Assembly: GCF_002160015.1 (NCBI RefSeq)
Contig: NZ_NFJT01000003.1
Coordinates: 62,001-126,000 of the forward strand
DNA from: Anaerofilum sp. An201
GTDB lineage: Bacteria; Bacillota; Clostridia; Oscillospirales; Ruminococcaceae
Length of the DNA stretch: 64,000 bases
Direction of reading: 5' to 3'
The position numbers and the translations under genes are program-made. Position 1 is the first letter of the stretch. Every line of letters begins with the position of its first letter. Under the pieces are notes generated by a model. The model was not told the origin of the DNA. It ran no database searches and worked only from the letters and a program-made list of their open reading frames with translations. Positions 45,614 through 54,124 of this stretch are shown piece after piece.

Positions 45614-47440
45614 ATGTGTGGGATCACAGGATTCACCAGCGTCACCCCCCCGCAGCCCGATGTGCTGACAGCCATGATGGACGCCATCGCCCACCGCGGT
45701 CCGGACGGCAGCGGCCAGTATCTGGACGACACCGCCGCCCTGGGCCACCGCCGTCTGTCCATCATCGACCTGGAGGGCGGCAAGCAGCCGATGGAAAATG
45801 AAGACGGAAGCATCGTCTGCGTTTTCAACGGCGAGATCTACAACTACCAGCATCTGCGCGAGGAACTGCTGGCAGCCGGGCACACCTTCGCCACGCACTC
45901 GGACACCGAGGTCCTGGTGCACGGCTACGAGCAGTGGGGGGAGGAGATGCTGCCCCGTCTGCGCGGCATGTTCAGCTTTGCCATCTGGAACAAGGCGGAG
46001 AAAAAGCTGTTCTGCGCGCGCGACTTCTTCGGCATCAAGCCCTTCTACTACTACGAAGCGGAGGGCCTGTTCCTGTTCGGCAGCGAGATCAAGAGCTTCC
46101 TGGCCCATCCCGGCTTTGAAAAGAAGCTCAACCGCAGCCAGCTGGAGCTGTATCTGACCTTCCAGTATTCGCCGGGCGAGGCCACCTTCTTCGAGGGCGT
46201 GAAAAAGCTGCTGCCGGCGCATTGCCTCACCTGGCAGGACGGCAAGACCACCATCCGCCGCTACTGGCAGCCGGAGTTCGAGCCGGACCAGGCCCCCACG
46301 CTGGAGCAGTGGGAGGAGAAGATCGAGGCCGTGATGAAGGACTCGGTGGCCGCCCACAAGATCAGCGACGTGGAGGTGGGCAGCTTCCTGTCGTCGGGCG
46401 TCGATTCCAGCTATATGGCCTGCCTTGCGCAGGTGGACAAAACCTTCACGGTGGGCTTTGCCAACAAGCAGTACGACGAGACCGAGTATGCCCGCGAGTT
46501 CAGCCGGCACATCGGCGTAAAAAACACCGCCTACCGCATCACGCCGGAGGAATATTGGGAGAACCTCCCCCGTATCCAGTATCATATGGACGAACCGCTG
46601 GCCGACGCCGCCAGTGTGGCGCTGTTCTTTGTGAACCGCGAGGCCGCCAGACAGGTGAAGGTGTGCCTGTCGGGCGAGGGCGCCGACGAGTTCTTCGGCG
46701 GCTATAACATCTATAAGGAACCCTTCACCGTCTCGTGGTACGACCATATCCCGCTCCCCATCCGCCGCGCGGTGGGCGCGGTGGCCGAGCTGCTGCCGCC
46801 GGTGCACGGCGTCAACTTCCTGGTGCGCCGCAGCCGTCCGCTGTCGCAGCGGTATATCGGCAACACCAACCTCTTCACCGAGCGCCAGAAAAAGCGCCTG
46901 CTGCGCGAGTATACCGGCCGCATCAAGCCCACCGACCTCTCCCGCCCCTACTTCGAGCATCCCAGGAATGCCGACGCCGTCACCCGGATGCAGTTCACCG
47001 ACCTGCACCTGTGGATGGTGGGCGACATCCTGCTGAAGGCCGACAAGATGAGCATGGCCAACAGCCTGGAACTGCGCGTTCCCTTCCTGGACAAAGAGGT
47101 GTTCGAGGTGGCGCGCCGCATCCCCACCCGCTACCGTGCCAACGCCAATGCCACCAAGATCGCGATGCGCGGCGCGGCTCTGCGCAGCATCCCTCAAAAG
47201 ACGGCCGACAAGAAGAAGCTGGGCTTCCCGGTGCCGGTGCGCGCCTGGCTGCGGGAGGAGAAATACGCCGCCACCGTGCGCGAGGCCTTCCACGCGCCGT
47301 ATGCCGCCGAGTTTTTCAACGTGCCGGTGCTGGACCGCCTGCTGGACGACCACATGGCGGGCAAGCGGGACAACTGGCGCCAGATCTGGTGTGTGTTCAT
47401 GTTCCTTGTGTGGTACAACGAATATTTTGTAAAGCGATAA
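45614..47440 (+). CDS. asnB: Glutamine-dependent asparagine synthetase-like amidotransferase (AsnB)
   Basis: A 608-residue AsnB-family enzyme. The Met is followed at once by the nucleophile Cys2 (MCGITGFTS), which begins the Ntn glutaminase domain; the synthase domain has the ATP-pyrophosphatase motif SFLSSGVDSSYMA near 260 and LSGEGADEFFGGYNIY near 358. In Bacillus, AsnB amidates meso-diaminopimelate of peptidoglycan rather than making asparagine; the murE-like neighbour, 16 bases downstream, supports that reading here. ATG 45614 follows TGGAGGA. Confidence 0.9.
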   Translation: MCGITGFTSVTPPQPDVLTAMMDAIAHRGPDGSGQYLDDTAALGHRRLSIIDLEGGKQPMENEDGSIVCVFNGEIYNYQHLREELLAAGHTFATHSDTEVLVHGYEQWGEEMLPRLRGMFSFAIWNKAEKKLFCARDFFGIKPFYYYEAEGLFLFGSEIKSFLAHPGFEKKLNRSQLELYLTFQYSPGEATFFEGVKKLLPAHCLTWQDGKTTIRRYWQPEFEPDQAPTLEQWEEKIEAVMKDSVAAHKISDVEVGSFLSSGVDSSYMACLAQVDKTFTVGFANKQYDETEYAREFSRHIGVKNTAYRITPEEYWENLPRIQYHMDEPLADAASVALFFVNREAARQVKVCLSGEGADEFFGGYNIYKEPFTVSWYDHIPLPIRRAVGAVAELLPPVHGVNFLVRRSRPLSQRYIGNTNLFTERQKKRLLREYTGRIKPTDLSRPYFEHPRNADAVTRMQFTDLHLWMVGDILLKADKMSMANSLELRVPFLDKEVFEVARRIPTRYRANANATKIAMRGAALRSIPQKTADKKKLGFPVPVRAWLREEKYAATVREAFHAPYAAEFFNVPVLDRLLDDHMAGKRDNWRQIWCVFMFLVWYNEYFVKR

Positions 47441-47456
47441 AAGGGAGGAAACCTTC

Positions 47457-48929
47457 ATGCAGCTTGCACAGCTCTTGCAGGGCCTGGACTACACGATGGT
47501 ACAGGGCAGCGACACCTGCGAAGTCAACGACATCATCTACGACACCCGGCGCATCCGTCCCGGCTGCGTGTTCGTCTGCATCGTGGGCACCCAGCGCGAC
47601 AGCCACGACCTGGCCGCCCAGGCGGTGGAGCAGGGTGCGGCCGCGCTGGTGATCGACCACGATATCCCGCTGCCCCCCGGCGCGGCGGTGGTGCGGGTGC
47701 CCTTCACCCGCCTGGCGATGGCCTGCATGTCGGCGGCCTACTTCCACCATCCCGCCAAAAAGATGACGCTGGTGGGCGTCACCGGCACCAAGGGAAAGAC
47801 CACCACCACCCATATGATCAAGGCGGTGCTGGAGAAAGCGGGCCGCAGGGTGGGCCTTGTGGGCACCAACGGCATCACCATCGGCGAGCGGCACATCGAG
47901 ACCGCCAACACCACCCCCGAGAGCTACGAGCTGCAAAAGGCCTTTGCCGAGATGGTGGAGGCGGGCTGCGACACGGCGCTGATGGAGGTGTCCAGCCAGG
48001 GGCTGAAGATGGAGCGCGTGGGCGGTCTGCACTTTGACGTGGGCGTGTTCACCAATATCAGCCCGGACCACATCGGCCCCGGCGAGCACGCCGATTTCAA
48101 CGAATACCTGCACTACAAAGGCCAGCTGTTCCAGCGCTGCACCCACGGCGTGGTCAACGCCGACGACGAGCACCTGCCCGCCCTGCTGGAAGGCCACACC
48201 TGCGACCTCACCACCTTCGGCTTTGCCGATACCGCCGACTACCATACCTCCGGCTACGAGCTGCTGCGCACCCGGGATTTTCTGGGCGCGTCCTTCCATG
48301 TGTCGGGCGCGGAGGAGCTGGACGTGCGGGTGAACATGCCGGGCAAATTCAGCGTGTCCAACGCGCTGTGCGCCGTGGCGGTGGCCCGTGTGCTGGGCGT
48401 GGAGCACAGCGCCATCCAGGGCGCGCTGGAAACGGTGACGGTCAAGGGCCGCGCCGAGATGGTGCCGGTAAGCAGCGAGTTCACCATCCTCATCGACTAC
48501 GCCCACAACGAGCTGTCGATGGAGAGCCTGCTGGAAACACTGCGCGCCTATAACCCGAAGCGGCTGGTCTGTATCTTCGGATGCGGCGGCAACCGCAGCA
48601 AGCTGCGCCGCTATGCGATGGGCGAGTGCTCCGCCCGCATGGCCGACTTCACCATCCTCACCGAGGACAACAACCGCTTCGAGAAGGTGGAGGACATCAT
48701 CGCCGACATCAAGCAGGGCATGCGGAAGGGAAATCCCAACGCGCCGTTTGTCGAGATCCCGGACCGTCTGGACGCCATCCACTACGCCATCGACCACGCC
48801 CAGCCGGGCGATCTGATCGCGCTGATCGGCAAGGGCCACGAGACCTACCGCGACCGGATGGGGGAAAAGACCCCCTTCCTGGAGCGCGAGCTGATCGAGG
48901 AATACGCCCGCGAAAAGAACCTGCACTAA
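47457..48929 (+). CDS. murE: MurE-type UDP-MurNAc-tripeptide ligase
   Basis: Adds the third amino acid to UDP-MurNAc-L-Ala-D-Glu. The 490-residue protein has the P-loop GVTGTKGKTTTTHM near 107, carbamylated-lysine region FNEYLHYKGQLFQR near 220, FGCGGNRSKLRR near 378 and LIGKGHETYRD near 460. The DAP-specificity motif DNPR reads D404-N-N-R407: the Arg that contacts DAP is kept, the Pro is replaced. It may be one of two MurE paralogues of the genome, as is common in Clostridia. Co-transcribed with asnB. Confidence 0.88.
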   Translation: MQLAQLLQGLDYTMVQGSDTCEVNDIIYDTRRIRPGCVFVCIVGTQRDSHDLAAQAVEQGAAALVIDHDIPLPPGAAVVRVPFTRLAMACMSAAYFHHPAKKMTLVGVTGTKGKTTTTHMIKAVLEKAGRRVGLVGTNGITIGERHIETANTTPESYELQKAFAEMVEAGCDTALMEVSSQGLKMERVGGLHFDVGVFTNISPDHIGPGEHADFNEYLHYKGQLFQRCTHGVVNADDEHLPALLEGHTCDLTTFGFADTADYHTSGYELLRTRDFLGASFHVSGAEELDVRVNMPGKFSVSNALCAVAVARVLGVEHSAIQGALETVTVKGRAEMVPVSSEFTILIDYAHNELSMESLLETLRAYNPKRLVCIFGCGGNRSKLRRYAMGECSARMADFTILTEDNNRFEKVEDIIADIKQGMRKGNPNAPFVEIPDRLDAIHYAIDHAQPGDLIALIGKGHETYRDRMGEKTPFLERELIEEYAREKNLH

Positions 48930-48940
48930 AGAAAAGATAC

Positions 48941-48978
48941 AAGCGCCCCGCACGGAACACTTTCCATGCGGGGCGCTT
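48941..48978. terminator. Convergent hairpin between murE and glmS
   Basis: A perfect 12-bp stem (AAGCGCCCCGCA with TGCGGGGCGCTT) with a 14-base loop lies between the convergent genes. T runs on both sides are poor, so it may act in both directions with moderate efficiency. Confidence 0.6.
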
Positions 48979-49000
48979 GGCTGTATCCGCGCAAAGCGAA

Positions 49001-50821
49001 TTATTCCACCGTCACGCTTTTGGCGAGGTTGCGGGGTTTATCCACATCGCAGCCGCGCAGCACGCTCATATAGTAGGCGAACAGCTGCAGGGGCAAAATG
49101 GCCAGCAGAGGCATCAGGAGATCATCGCATTCAGGCAGCCGCAGCACATCGTCCGCCACCTCGGCGGGGACCTCGGCGCTCTCCTTGCAGACAAACAGCA
49201 CCCGTGCGCCGCGGGTACGCGCTTCCTTCACATTGCTCAGCGTCTTTTCGTAGATGTGCCGCTGGGTGGCGATGGCGACCACCGGCGTGCCCTGCTCGAT
49301 CAGCGAGATGGTGCCGTGCTTCAGCTCCCCGGCAGCGTAGGCTTCGCTGTGGATGTAGCTGATCTCTTTCAGTTTCAGGCTTCCTTCCAGCGCCAGTGCA
49401 TAGTCCATCTGCCGTCCCATAAAGAACAGGCTGCTGCTGTTCATATACCGGCTGGCCAGGTATTTCACCCGGCTGCATTCCTCCAGTATCGGCCGCTGCA
49501 GAGCGGGAATACCGCGCAGCGCCTCCGTCAGACCGCGCACCGCTTCCTCGCTCTGTGCTCTGCGCACCAGTGCCAGCCGCAGTGCCACCAGGTACAGAGC
49601 AGCCAGCTGCACACTGTACGCCTTGGTGCTGGCCACCGCAATTTCCGGTCCGGCATGGGTGTACAGAACGGCATCGGCTGCCCGCGCAATGGAGGAACCC
49701 ACCACATTCACCACCGCCAGCGTGAAGGCTCCCTTTTCCCGTGCCAGTTTGAGCGCCGCAAGTGTGTCCAGTGTTTCGCCGCTCTGGCTGACGATCACCA
49801 CCAGATCGTCCGGCCCCACCAGCGGGTCACGGTAGCGGAACTCGCTGGCGATGTCGGTGTGAGCCGGGATGCGTGCCAGACTCTCGATGGCCTGCCGCCC
49901 CACCATACCCGCGTGCATCGCGGTGCCGCAGCCCACCAGCACCACCTGCCGTGTTCTGCGCAGCAGCTCGTCGGAGATGCCATCCTCGTCCAGAAAGGGA
50001 AGTCCGCCCCGCACACGCGGTTCCACCGTGGCGCGCAGCGCGTCGGCCTGTTCGTGGATTTCCTTGAGCATAAAGTGGGGATAGCCGCCCTTTTCCGCTG
50101 CCTCCATGTCCCATTCGGCGGTCAGCCGCTGCTTTTCCACCGGCTGCCCAAACGCATTAAACACCTGCACACGCCTGTTTTCCAGCACGGCCATCTCGCC
50201 CTCATCCAACACGGAATAGCTCCGGGTGTATTTCAGCAGGGCGGGGATATCGCTGGCTACAAACTGCTCCCCCTCGCCGTATCCCACAATCAGCGGGCTT
50301 TCCCGGCGTGCAGCGAAGATTTTGCCCGGCTGGTCTTCGAACAGAATTGCCAGCGCATAGCTCCCGCGAACTTCAGCCAGCGTGCAGCGGATGGCTTCCA
50401 GCGGATCGCCGTGGTAGTGATGGTCCAGCAGCTGGGCCAGTACTTCGCTGTCGGTCTCGCTGGAAAAACTGCGCCCCGCCTTTTCCAAAAACAGCTTCAG
50501 CTGGGCGTAGTTCTCGATGATGCCGTTGTGCACCAGCGTCACCCGTCGTCCGGAATGCGGATGGCTGTTCTGGTCGCTGGGAGCACCGTGGGTGGCCCAG
50601 CGGGTGTGTCCGATGCCGCAGCCGCACACCGGCGGCGGATTCTGTTTCAGCAGCGCATCCAGCGCCGACAGCTTTCCCTGTGTTTTTGCTACATAAAGCG
50701 GACCTTCTCCCGCCAGCGCGATACCGGCTGAATCATATCCCCGATATTCCAGGTGACGCAAACCGTCCAGCAGTACCTCTGCTGCGTTTCGAAATCCCGT
50801 ATACCCTACGATGCCGCACAT
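49001..50821 (-). CDS. glmS: Glucosamine-6-phosphate synthase (isomerising)
   Basis: Makes glucosamine-6-phosphate from fructose-6-phosphate and glutamine for peptidoglycan. The 606-residue protein has catalytic Cys2 in MCGIVGYTG, GHTRWATHG near 90, two SIS domains with SQSGETLDTLAALK near 350 and LALEGSLKLKEISYIHSEAY near 475, and the C-terminal KPRNLAKSVTVE. ATG 50821 is chosen because the catalytic Cys must follow the initiator Met. The leader is short with no glmS ribozyme core. Confidence 0.97.
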   Translation of the reverse strand: MCGIVGYTGFRNAAEVLLDGLRHLEYRGYDSAGIALAGEGPLYVAKTQGKLSALDALLKQNPPPVCGCGIGHTRWATHGAPSDQNSHPHSGRRVTLVHNGIIENYAQLKLFLEKAGRSFSSETDSEVLAQLLDHHYHGDPLEAIRCTLAEVRGSYALAILFEDQPGKIFAARRESPLIVGYGEGEQFVASDIPALLKYTRSYSVLDEGEMAVLENRRVQVFNAFGQPVEKQRLTAEWDMEAAEKGGYPHFMLKEIHEQADALRATVEPRVRGGLPFLDEDGISDELLRRTRQVVLVGCGTAMHAGMVGRQAIESLARIPAHTDIASEFRYRDPLVGPDDLVVIVSQSGETLDTLAALKLAREKGAFTLAVVNVVGSSIARAADAVLYTHAGPEIAVASTKAYSVQLAALYLVALRLALVRRAQSEEAVRGLTEALRGIPALQRPILEECSRVKYLASRYMNSSSLFFMGRQMDYALALEGSLKLKEISYIHSEAYAAGELKHGTISLIEQGTPVVAIATQRHIYEKTLSNVKEARTRGARVLFVCKESAEVPAEVADDVLRLPECDDLLMPLLAILPLQLFAYYMSVLRGCDVDKPRNLAKSVTVE

Positions 50822-50855
50822 TTGGCATCCCCCTCTTTCTGCCTGAGTATTGAAA

Positions 50856-50919
50856 GCAGAAGCGCACTGCGCTCTTCCGCCACGAACGAAAGCATACCAC
50901 AATGCTTTTGAATTTGCAA
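50856..50919 (-). promoter_or_regulatory. glmS promoter and leader hairpin
   Basis: On the minus strand TTGCAA (50914-50919), 17-base spacer and TATGCT (50891-50896). The leader of about 65 bases contains a GCGGAAGAGCGC-AGT-GCGCTTCTGC imperfect hairpin (50856-50880) just before the AGAGGGGG ribosome site. No ribozyme consensus is present. Confidence 0.65.
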
Positions 50920-50979
50920 TATCGCGTATAAAATTTGCACTTTATGCACAACGCGCTGCCCAAAAGAGCGAAAAACAAG

Positions 50980-51010
50980 TTGCGCCCTGCCAAAAACAGG
51001 CAGGGCGCAA
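50980..51010. terminator. Terminator of the beta-lactamase-fold gene
   Basis: A 12-bp perfect stem (TTGCGCCCTGCC with GGCAGGGCGCAA) around seven bases; on the minus strand the sequence continues ACTTGTTTTT. It follows the gene at 51027 and precedes glmS. Confidence 0.8.
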
Positions 51011-51026
51011 ACTGGCATATTTGATT

Positions 51027-52823
51027 TTATGAAGGGGAGCTCTCCTGCAATTCCAGCCGCGGGCAGCAGAACTGCAGCACCTGATGCCGGGCAAACGAGA
51101 TGTCCTTGAAAACCTGCAGGAACATCTCGGCCTGAGGATTGCCCTCCATCTGTCGCAGGGCGCCCAGCATCGAGGGAGATTCGTCGAACTGAAGCTGCAC
51201 GCCTTCGGGCAGCAGGAAAAACTTCAAAATGCGGGTGCTGGAGTGTTCGGGCAAACACACCAGCAGTTTCAGCACAGGGTGGTCGTCCTCGTCGTGGGTC
51301 ATGCGGCAGACGGCGGCGGCCCTCCATTCCTCGCCGCCGATCTCCAGCACACAGGGACAGGGATGGTCGAAGCAGAGCGGCAGGGCATAGACCTGGTTGT
51401 TCTCCTGCCAGCGCATCGTCAGCGTGTCGGCCTCCATCACAAAGGAAACGGCCTGCAAACCGGGGGTGTGGTTGCCCTGCATGCACTGCACGATCAGCGG
51501 CAGCAGCCCCGCCCGGTTGTCGCGGGCGGTAAAACTGCGTCCGGCCAGCAGGCGCGCCGCCGTCTCGGCCTCGGTGGGGGCGGCGGGCGGCGGGGGCGGC
51601 AGCAGCTTCTGCGCCAGGCGCTGGTACCACCGCAGCGGGGCGGCAGCGGGGAGGTCGCCGGGAGCAGTGCGCCCGAACACCAGCCGGTTGGAACACCGCG
51701 CCAGGCGTTGGGCCGCAGGCGGATCGTCGGGCAGAGCGGTTTCGGAAAAAGACGCAGGATCACGGAAAATCTTTTTCAGCAAAGTGAAGGCGGGGCTGTC
51801 GGTGAAGAGGTTCGCGCTGCCGGAATTGAGCACCACCACCGTGTCGGTCTGGGGGAAGGCGGCGGCGTATTGGCCAAACATGCCGTTGAGGGTGAAGGCT
51901 CCGCCCTCCAGCGGCCACATCTGGTATCCGTAGGCGCCCTGCTCTCCGCGGATGCGGGCGGTGGTGGCCTGTCTGACCCAGCTCTCGCTCAAAATGCGCC
52001 GGCTGGTGCCGTCCGGGCTGTGCCACACGCCGCCGTTCAGATACAGCAGCGCCAGCTTGCCCATATCCTCCGGCATCATATACATGCCCCAGCCGCCCTT
52101 TTCGGTGCCCAGCGGGCAGGTCTCCCAGGCCACCGGCCCAAATCCCAGCGGGTCGAACAGGCGGGGCGTGAGGTATTCCAGTACGCTCTGCCCGGTGCGG
52201 CGGCGCACAATGGCGGCCAGCAGGTAGCTGTTCATGCTGTTGTAGTCGAAGCGGGTGCCCGGCTCAAACTGCACCTCGGCCTCAAAAAAGGACCGCACCC
52301 AGTCCTTTTCCAGCACCGCCCCGGCCTCCCGGAAGTTCACGCCGCTGCACATCGCCAGCAGGTTGCGCACCGTCAGCATCCGGGTGCGGCGCGAGGTGAA
52401 CATGTTGATGTGTTCGGGAAACAAAGCGCTCAGCGGTTCGTCCAGTTTCAGGTTCCCTTCGTCCCACAAAAGGCCGATGGCGGTTCCCGTCACCGACTTG
52501 CAAAGGCTGTGCGTCACATGCCACAGATCGGGCGAATAGGGAGCGAACCCCGCCGAAAAGATCCGCCGTCCGTGCCGGATGACGATCAGGTTGTGCACTG
52601 CGGCGCCGGGGATCTCCGCCAGCTGCCGCACCAGCTGTTCCAGCTGCGCGCTGGAAACGCCCTGCTGTTCGGGCGTGCTGCGGGGCAGGGGGACCGCGCG
52701 GCGGTTCTGCTGTGAAAAGGCGGGCTTTTGCGGCTCCTCCTGCCAGGGCAGCATCCGGTCGGTGTCGCCGGTCAGCAGCCGCTTGGTATAGTTCAGGGCT
52801 TTCATCTGGGATTTCAGCTCCAT
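51027..52823 (-). CDS. Beta-lactamase/PBP4*-family serine hydrolase
   Basis: A 598-residue protein with a class C beta-lactamase-like domain (PF00144 type). The catalytic Ser-x-x-Lys is in HVTHSLCKSVTG near residue 105 and the Tyr-x-Asn in FDYNSMNSYLLAA near 195. A C-terminal extension of about 200 residues (after a proline-rich LLPPPPPAAPTE linker near 440) has no recognised family. No signal peptide is visible, so it is likely a cytoplasmic esterase or peptidase, not a resistance enzyme. Start ATG 52823 follows a GGTGGAG site; M7 is an alternative. Confidence 0.85.
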   Translation of the reverse strand: MELKSQMKALNYTKRLLTGDTDRMLPWQEEPQKPAFSQQNRRAVPLPRSTPEQQGVSSAQLEQLVRQLAEIPGAAVHNLIVIRHGRRIFSAGFAPYSPDLWHVTHSLCKSVTGTAIGLLWDEGNLKLDEPLSALFPEHINMFTSRRTRMLTVRNLLAMCSGVNFREAGAVLEKDWVRSFFEAEVQFEPGTRFDYNSMNSYLLAAIVRRRTGQSVLEYLTPRLFDPLGFGPVAWETCPLGTEKGGWGMYMMPEDMGKLALLYLNGGVWHSPDGTSRRILSESWVRQATTARIRGEQGAYGYQMWPLEGGAFTLNGMFGQYAAAFPQTDTVVVLNSGSANLFTDSPAFTLLKKIFRDPASFSETALPDDPPAAQRLARCSNRLVFGRTAPGDLPAAAPLRWYQRLAQKLLPPPPPAAPTEAETAARLLAGRSFTARDNRAGLLPLIVQCMQGNHTPGLQAVSFVMEADTLTMRWQENNQVYALPLCFDHPCPCVLEIGGEEWRAAAVCRMTHDEDDHPVLKLLVCLPEHSSTRILKFFLLPEGVQLQFDESPSMLGALRQMEGNPQAEMFLQVFKDISFARHQVLQFCCPRLELQESSPS

Positions 52824-52907
52824 CGTTCTCCACCATCTTTCTTTCTCTGCCCAAAAGGATGGGCCATATACCTGTATTATAACAGCCGATTGTGAACAAA
52901 GCATAAC

Positions 52908-52942
52908 AAAAAACGGCTGGCGCTCAAAGGAAGCGACAGCCG
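52908..52942 (-). terminator. Terminator of the DUF5685 cluster
   Basis: On the minus strand CGGCTG...CGCT and AGCG...CAGCCG form a stem followed by TTTTTT. It lies ten bases after the stop of the membrane protein. Confidence 0.88.
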
Positions 52943-52951
52943 GGATCGGAT

Positions 52952-53497
52952 TCAGTTTTTTTTGTGGAGAATGCGCGGCCGTATCCGGCAGAGATACAGC
53001 CGGAACACGTTGCACAGCGCCGCATCGTAGATGAAAAAGGTCACGTTCCCCATCACCAGCAGCGTGACCAGCATCGGCAGGGCGATGCCGGCAGTGTCCG
53101 CCTGGAGCGCGGGCACAGGCAGCACCACCAGCAGAAGGGTATACATCGCCGCAATGGCACAGTTGAACAGCGCCAGCTTGGCGGCCATCCGCAGCGGTCT
53201 GCGGCGGATGCGGTCCAGCCGGACCTTTAAAAGAGGATAGTATCCCAGCAGGAAGATGTAGATGCACACCGCCTCCACATCCGGGCAGAACAGCCCCGCC
53301 AGTGCACTCACCACCACATACACAAGAATCCCCGATTTCAAACCAAATTCCACCGCCACCGGCACCACACACAGCCCGGCCAGCGCCGGAGCCAGAAAGG
53401 TGGCGAGCGGAAGGATGCCCCCCATCAGCATCAAAACCACGGCCAGCGCGCCAAAAACTCCGCACAGCGCGGTGCGCCGGGTATGTTTGCGGGGCAT
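52952..53497 (-). CDS. Polytopic membrane protein (ECF S-component-like)
   Basis: A 181-residue protein with about five to six hydrophobic segments, starting RRTALCGVFGALAVVLMLMG, which looks like the N-terminus of ECF-transporter S-components or QueT/ThiW-like proteins. No ligand motif is recognised. It is the third gene of a cluster with a DUF5685 protein and a J-like protein; only three bases separate it from the latter. Function unknown. Confidence 0.72.
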   Translation of the reverse strand: MPRKHTRRTALCGVFGALAVVLMLMGGILPLATFLAPALAGLCVVPVAVEFGLKSGILVYVVVSALAGLFCPDVEAVCIYIFLLGYYPLLKVRLDRIRRRPLRMAAKLALFNCAIAAMYTLLLVVLPVPALQADTAGIALPMLVTLLVMGNVTFFIYDAALCNVFRLYLCRIRPRILHKKN

Positions 53498-53500
53498 CGG

Positions 53501-54124
53501 TCAGCACCCCCCGCCCATGCAGTCGCAGCAGGCGTTCATGCACATCATGGCCGCACACATGTCGCAGCAGTTGCAGGCGGCCACCTGTCCGCCGCCGGGC
53601 GCGCCGTAGCCTGCATAGGGATTGCCGGGCATCTGGCCGTTTTGGCTCTGCTGCAGATTGCGCAGGGCGGCCTCGTATTCGCGGTTGCCGGGCGCCAGAC
53701 GGCAGGCGGCGGAGAAATACTGGGCCGCCTCGTTCAGCCAGCCCTTGTAGTAGTAGGCGCTGCCCATCAGGAAGTTCCATTCCGCCTGCTGGGGACCGTT
53801 GGGCACCGTGTTCAGACGGGCCAGCGCCTCGTCGGCGCGCCCCTGGTTGATCAGCGCGCGGATCTCCTGCCACAGGTTCTGGCCCTCCGTCTGTGCGCCG
53901 GTCTGGCCGGCGTTCGGGGCGCTCTGGGCCGTGCCGGCGCGCAGATGGCTCATCGCCTCGTCGAAGGCGGCGTTGATCTCATTCATCTTCGCCTCGGCCT
54001 CTTCCTTCATCGGGCTGGCCTCATATTCCGGGCCGCTGTATTTCTGCGCAAGAGCGCGGTAGGCGGCTTTCACCTCGTCCTCGGTGGCGTTGGGGGAGAC
54101 TCCCAGGATTTCATATGCAGTCAT
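53501..54124 (-). CDS. J-domain-like protein without HPD, cysteine-rich tail
   Basis: A 207-residue protein. Residues 1-70 match a J domain (MTAYEILGVSPNATEDEVKA and the later KMNEINAAFDEAM), but the loop reads KYSGPEY where DnaJ has HPD, so it cannot stimulate DnaK in the normal way. Residues about 85-150 are TPR-like (AEWNFLMGSAYYYKGWLNEA). The last about 30 residues hold nine cysteines (ACNCCDMCAAMMCMNACCDC), an apparent metal-binding tail. ATG 54124 overlaps the DUF5685 stop (ATGA). Confidence 0.82.
   Translation of the reverse strand: MTAYEILGVSPNATEDEVKAAYRALAQKYSGPEYEASPMKEEAEAKMNEINAAFDEAMSHLRAGTAQSAPNAGQTGAQTEGQNLWQEIRALINQGRADEALARLNTVPNGPQQAEWNFLMGSAYYYKGWLNEAAQYFSAACRLAPGNREYEAALRNLQQSQNGQMPGNPYAGYGAPGGGQVAACNCCDMCAAMMCMNACCDCMGGGC

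Noticed and set aside
50822-50979. glmS ribozyme
   Set aside because: The core catalytic sequence is absent and the convergent terminator leaves too short a leader.
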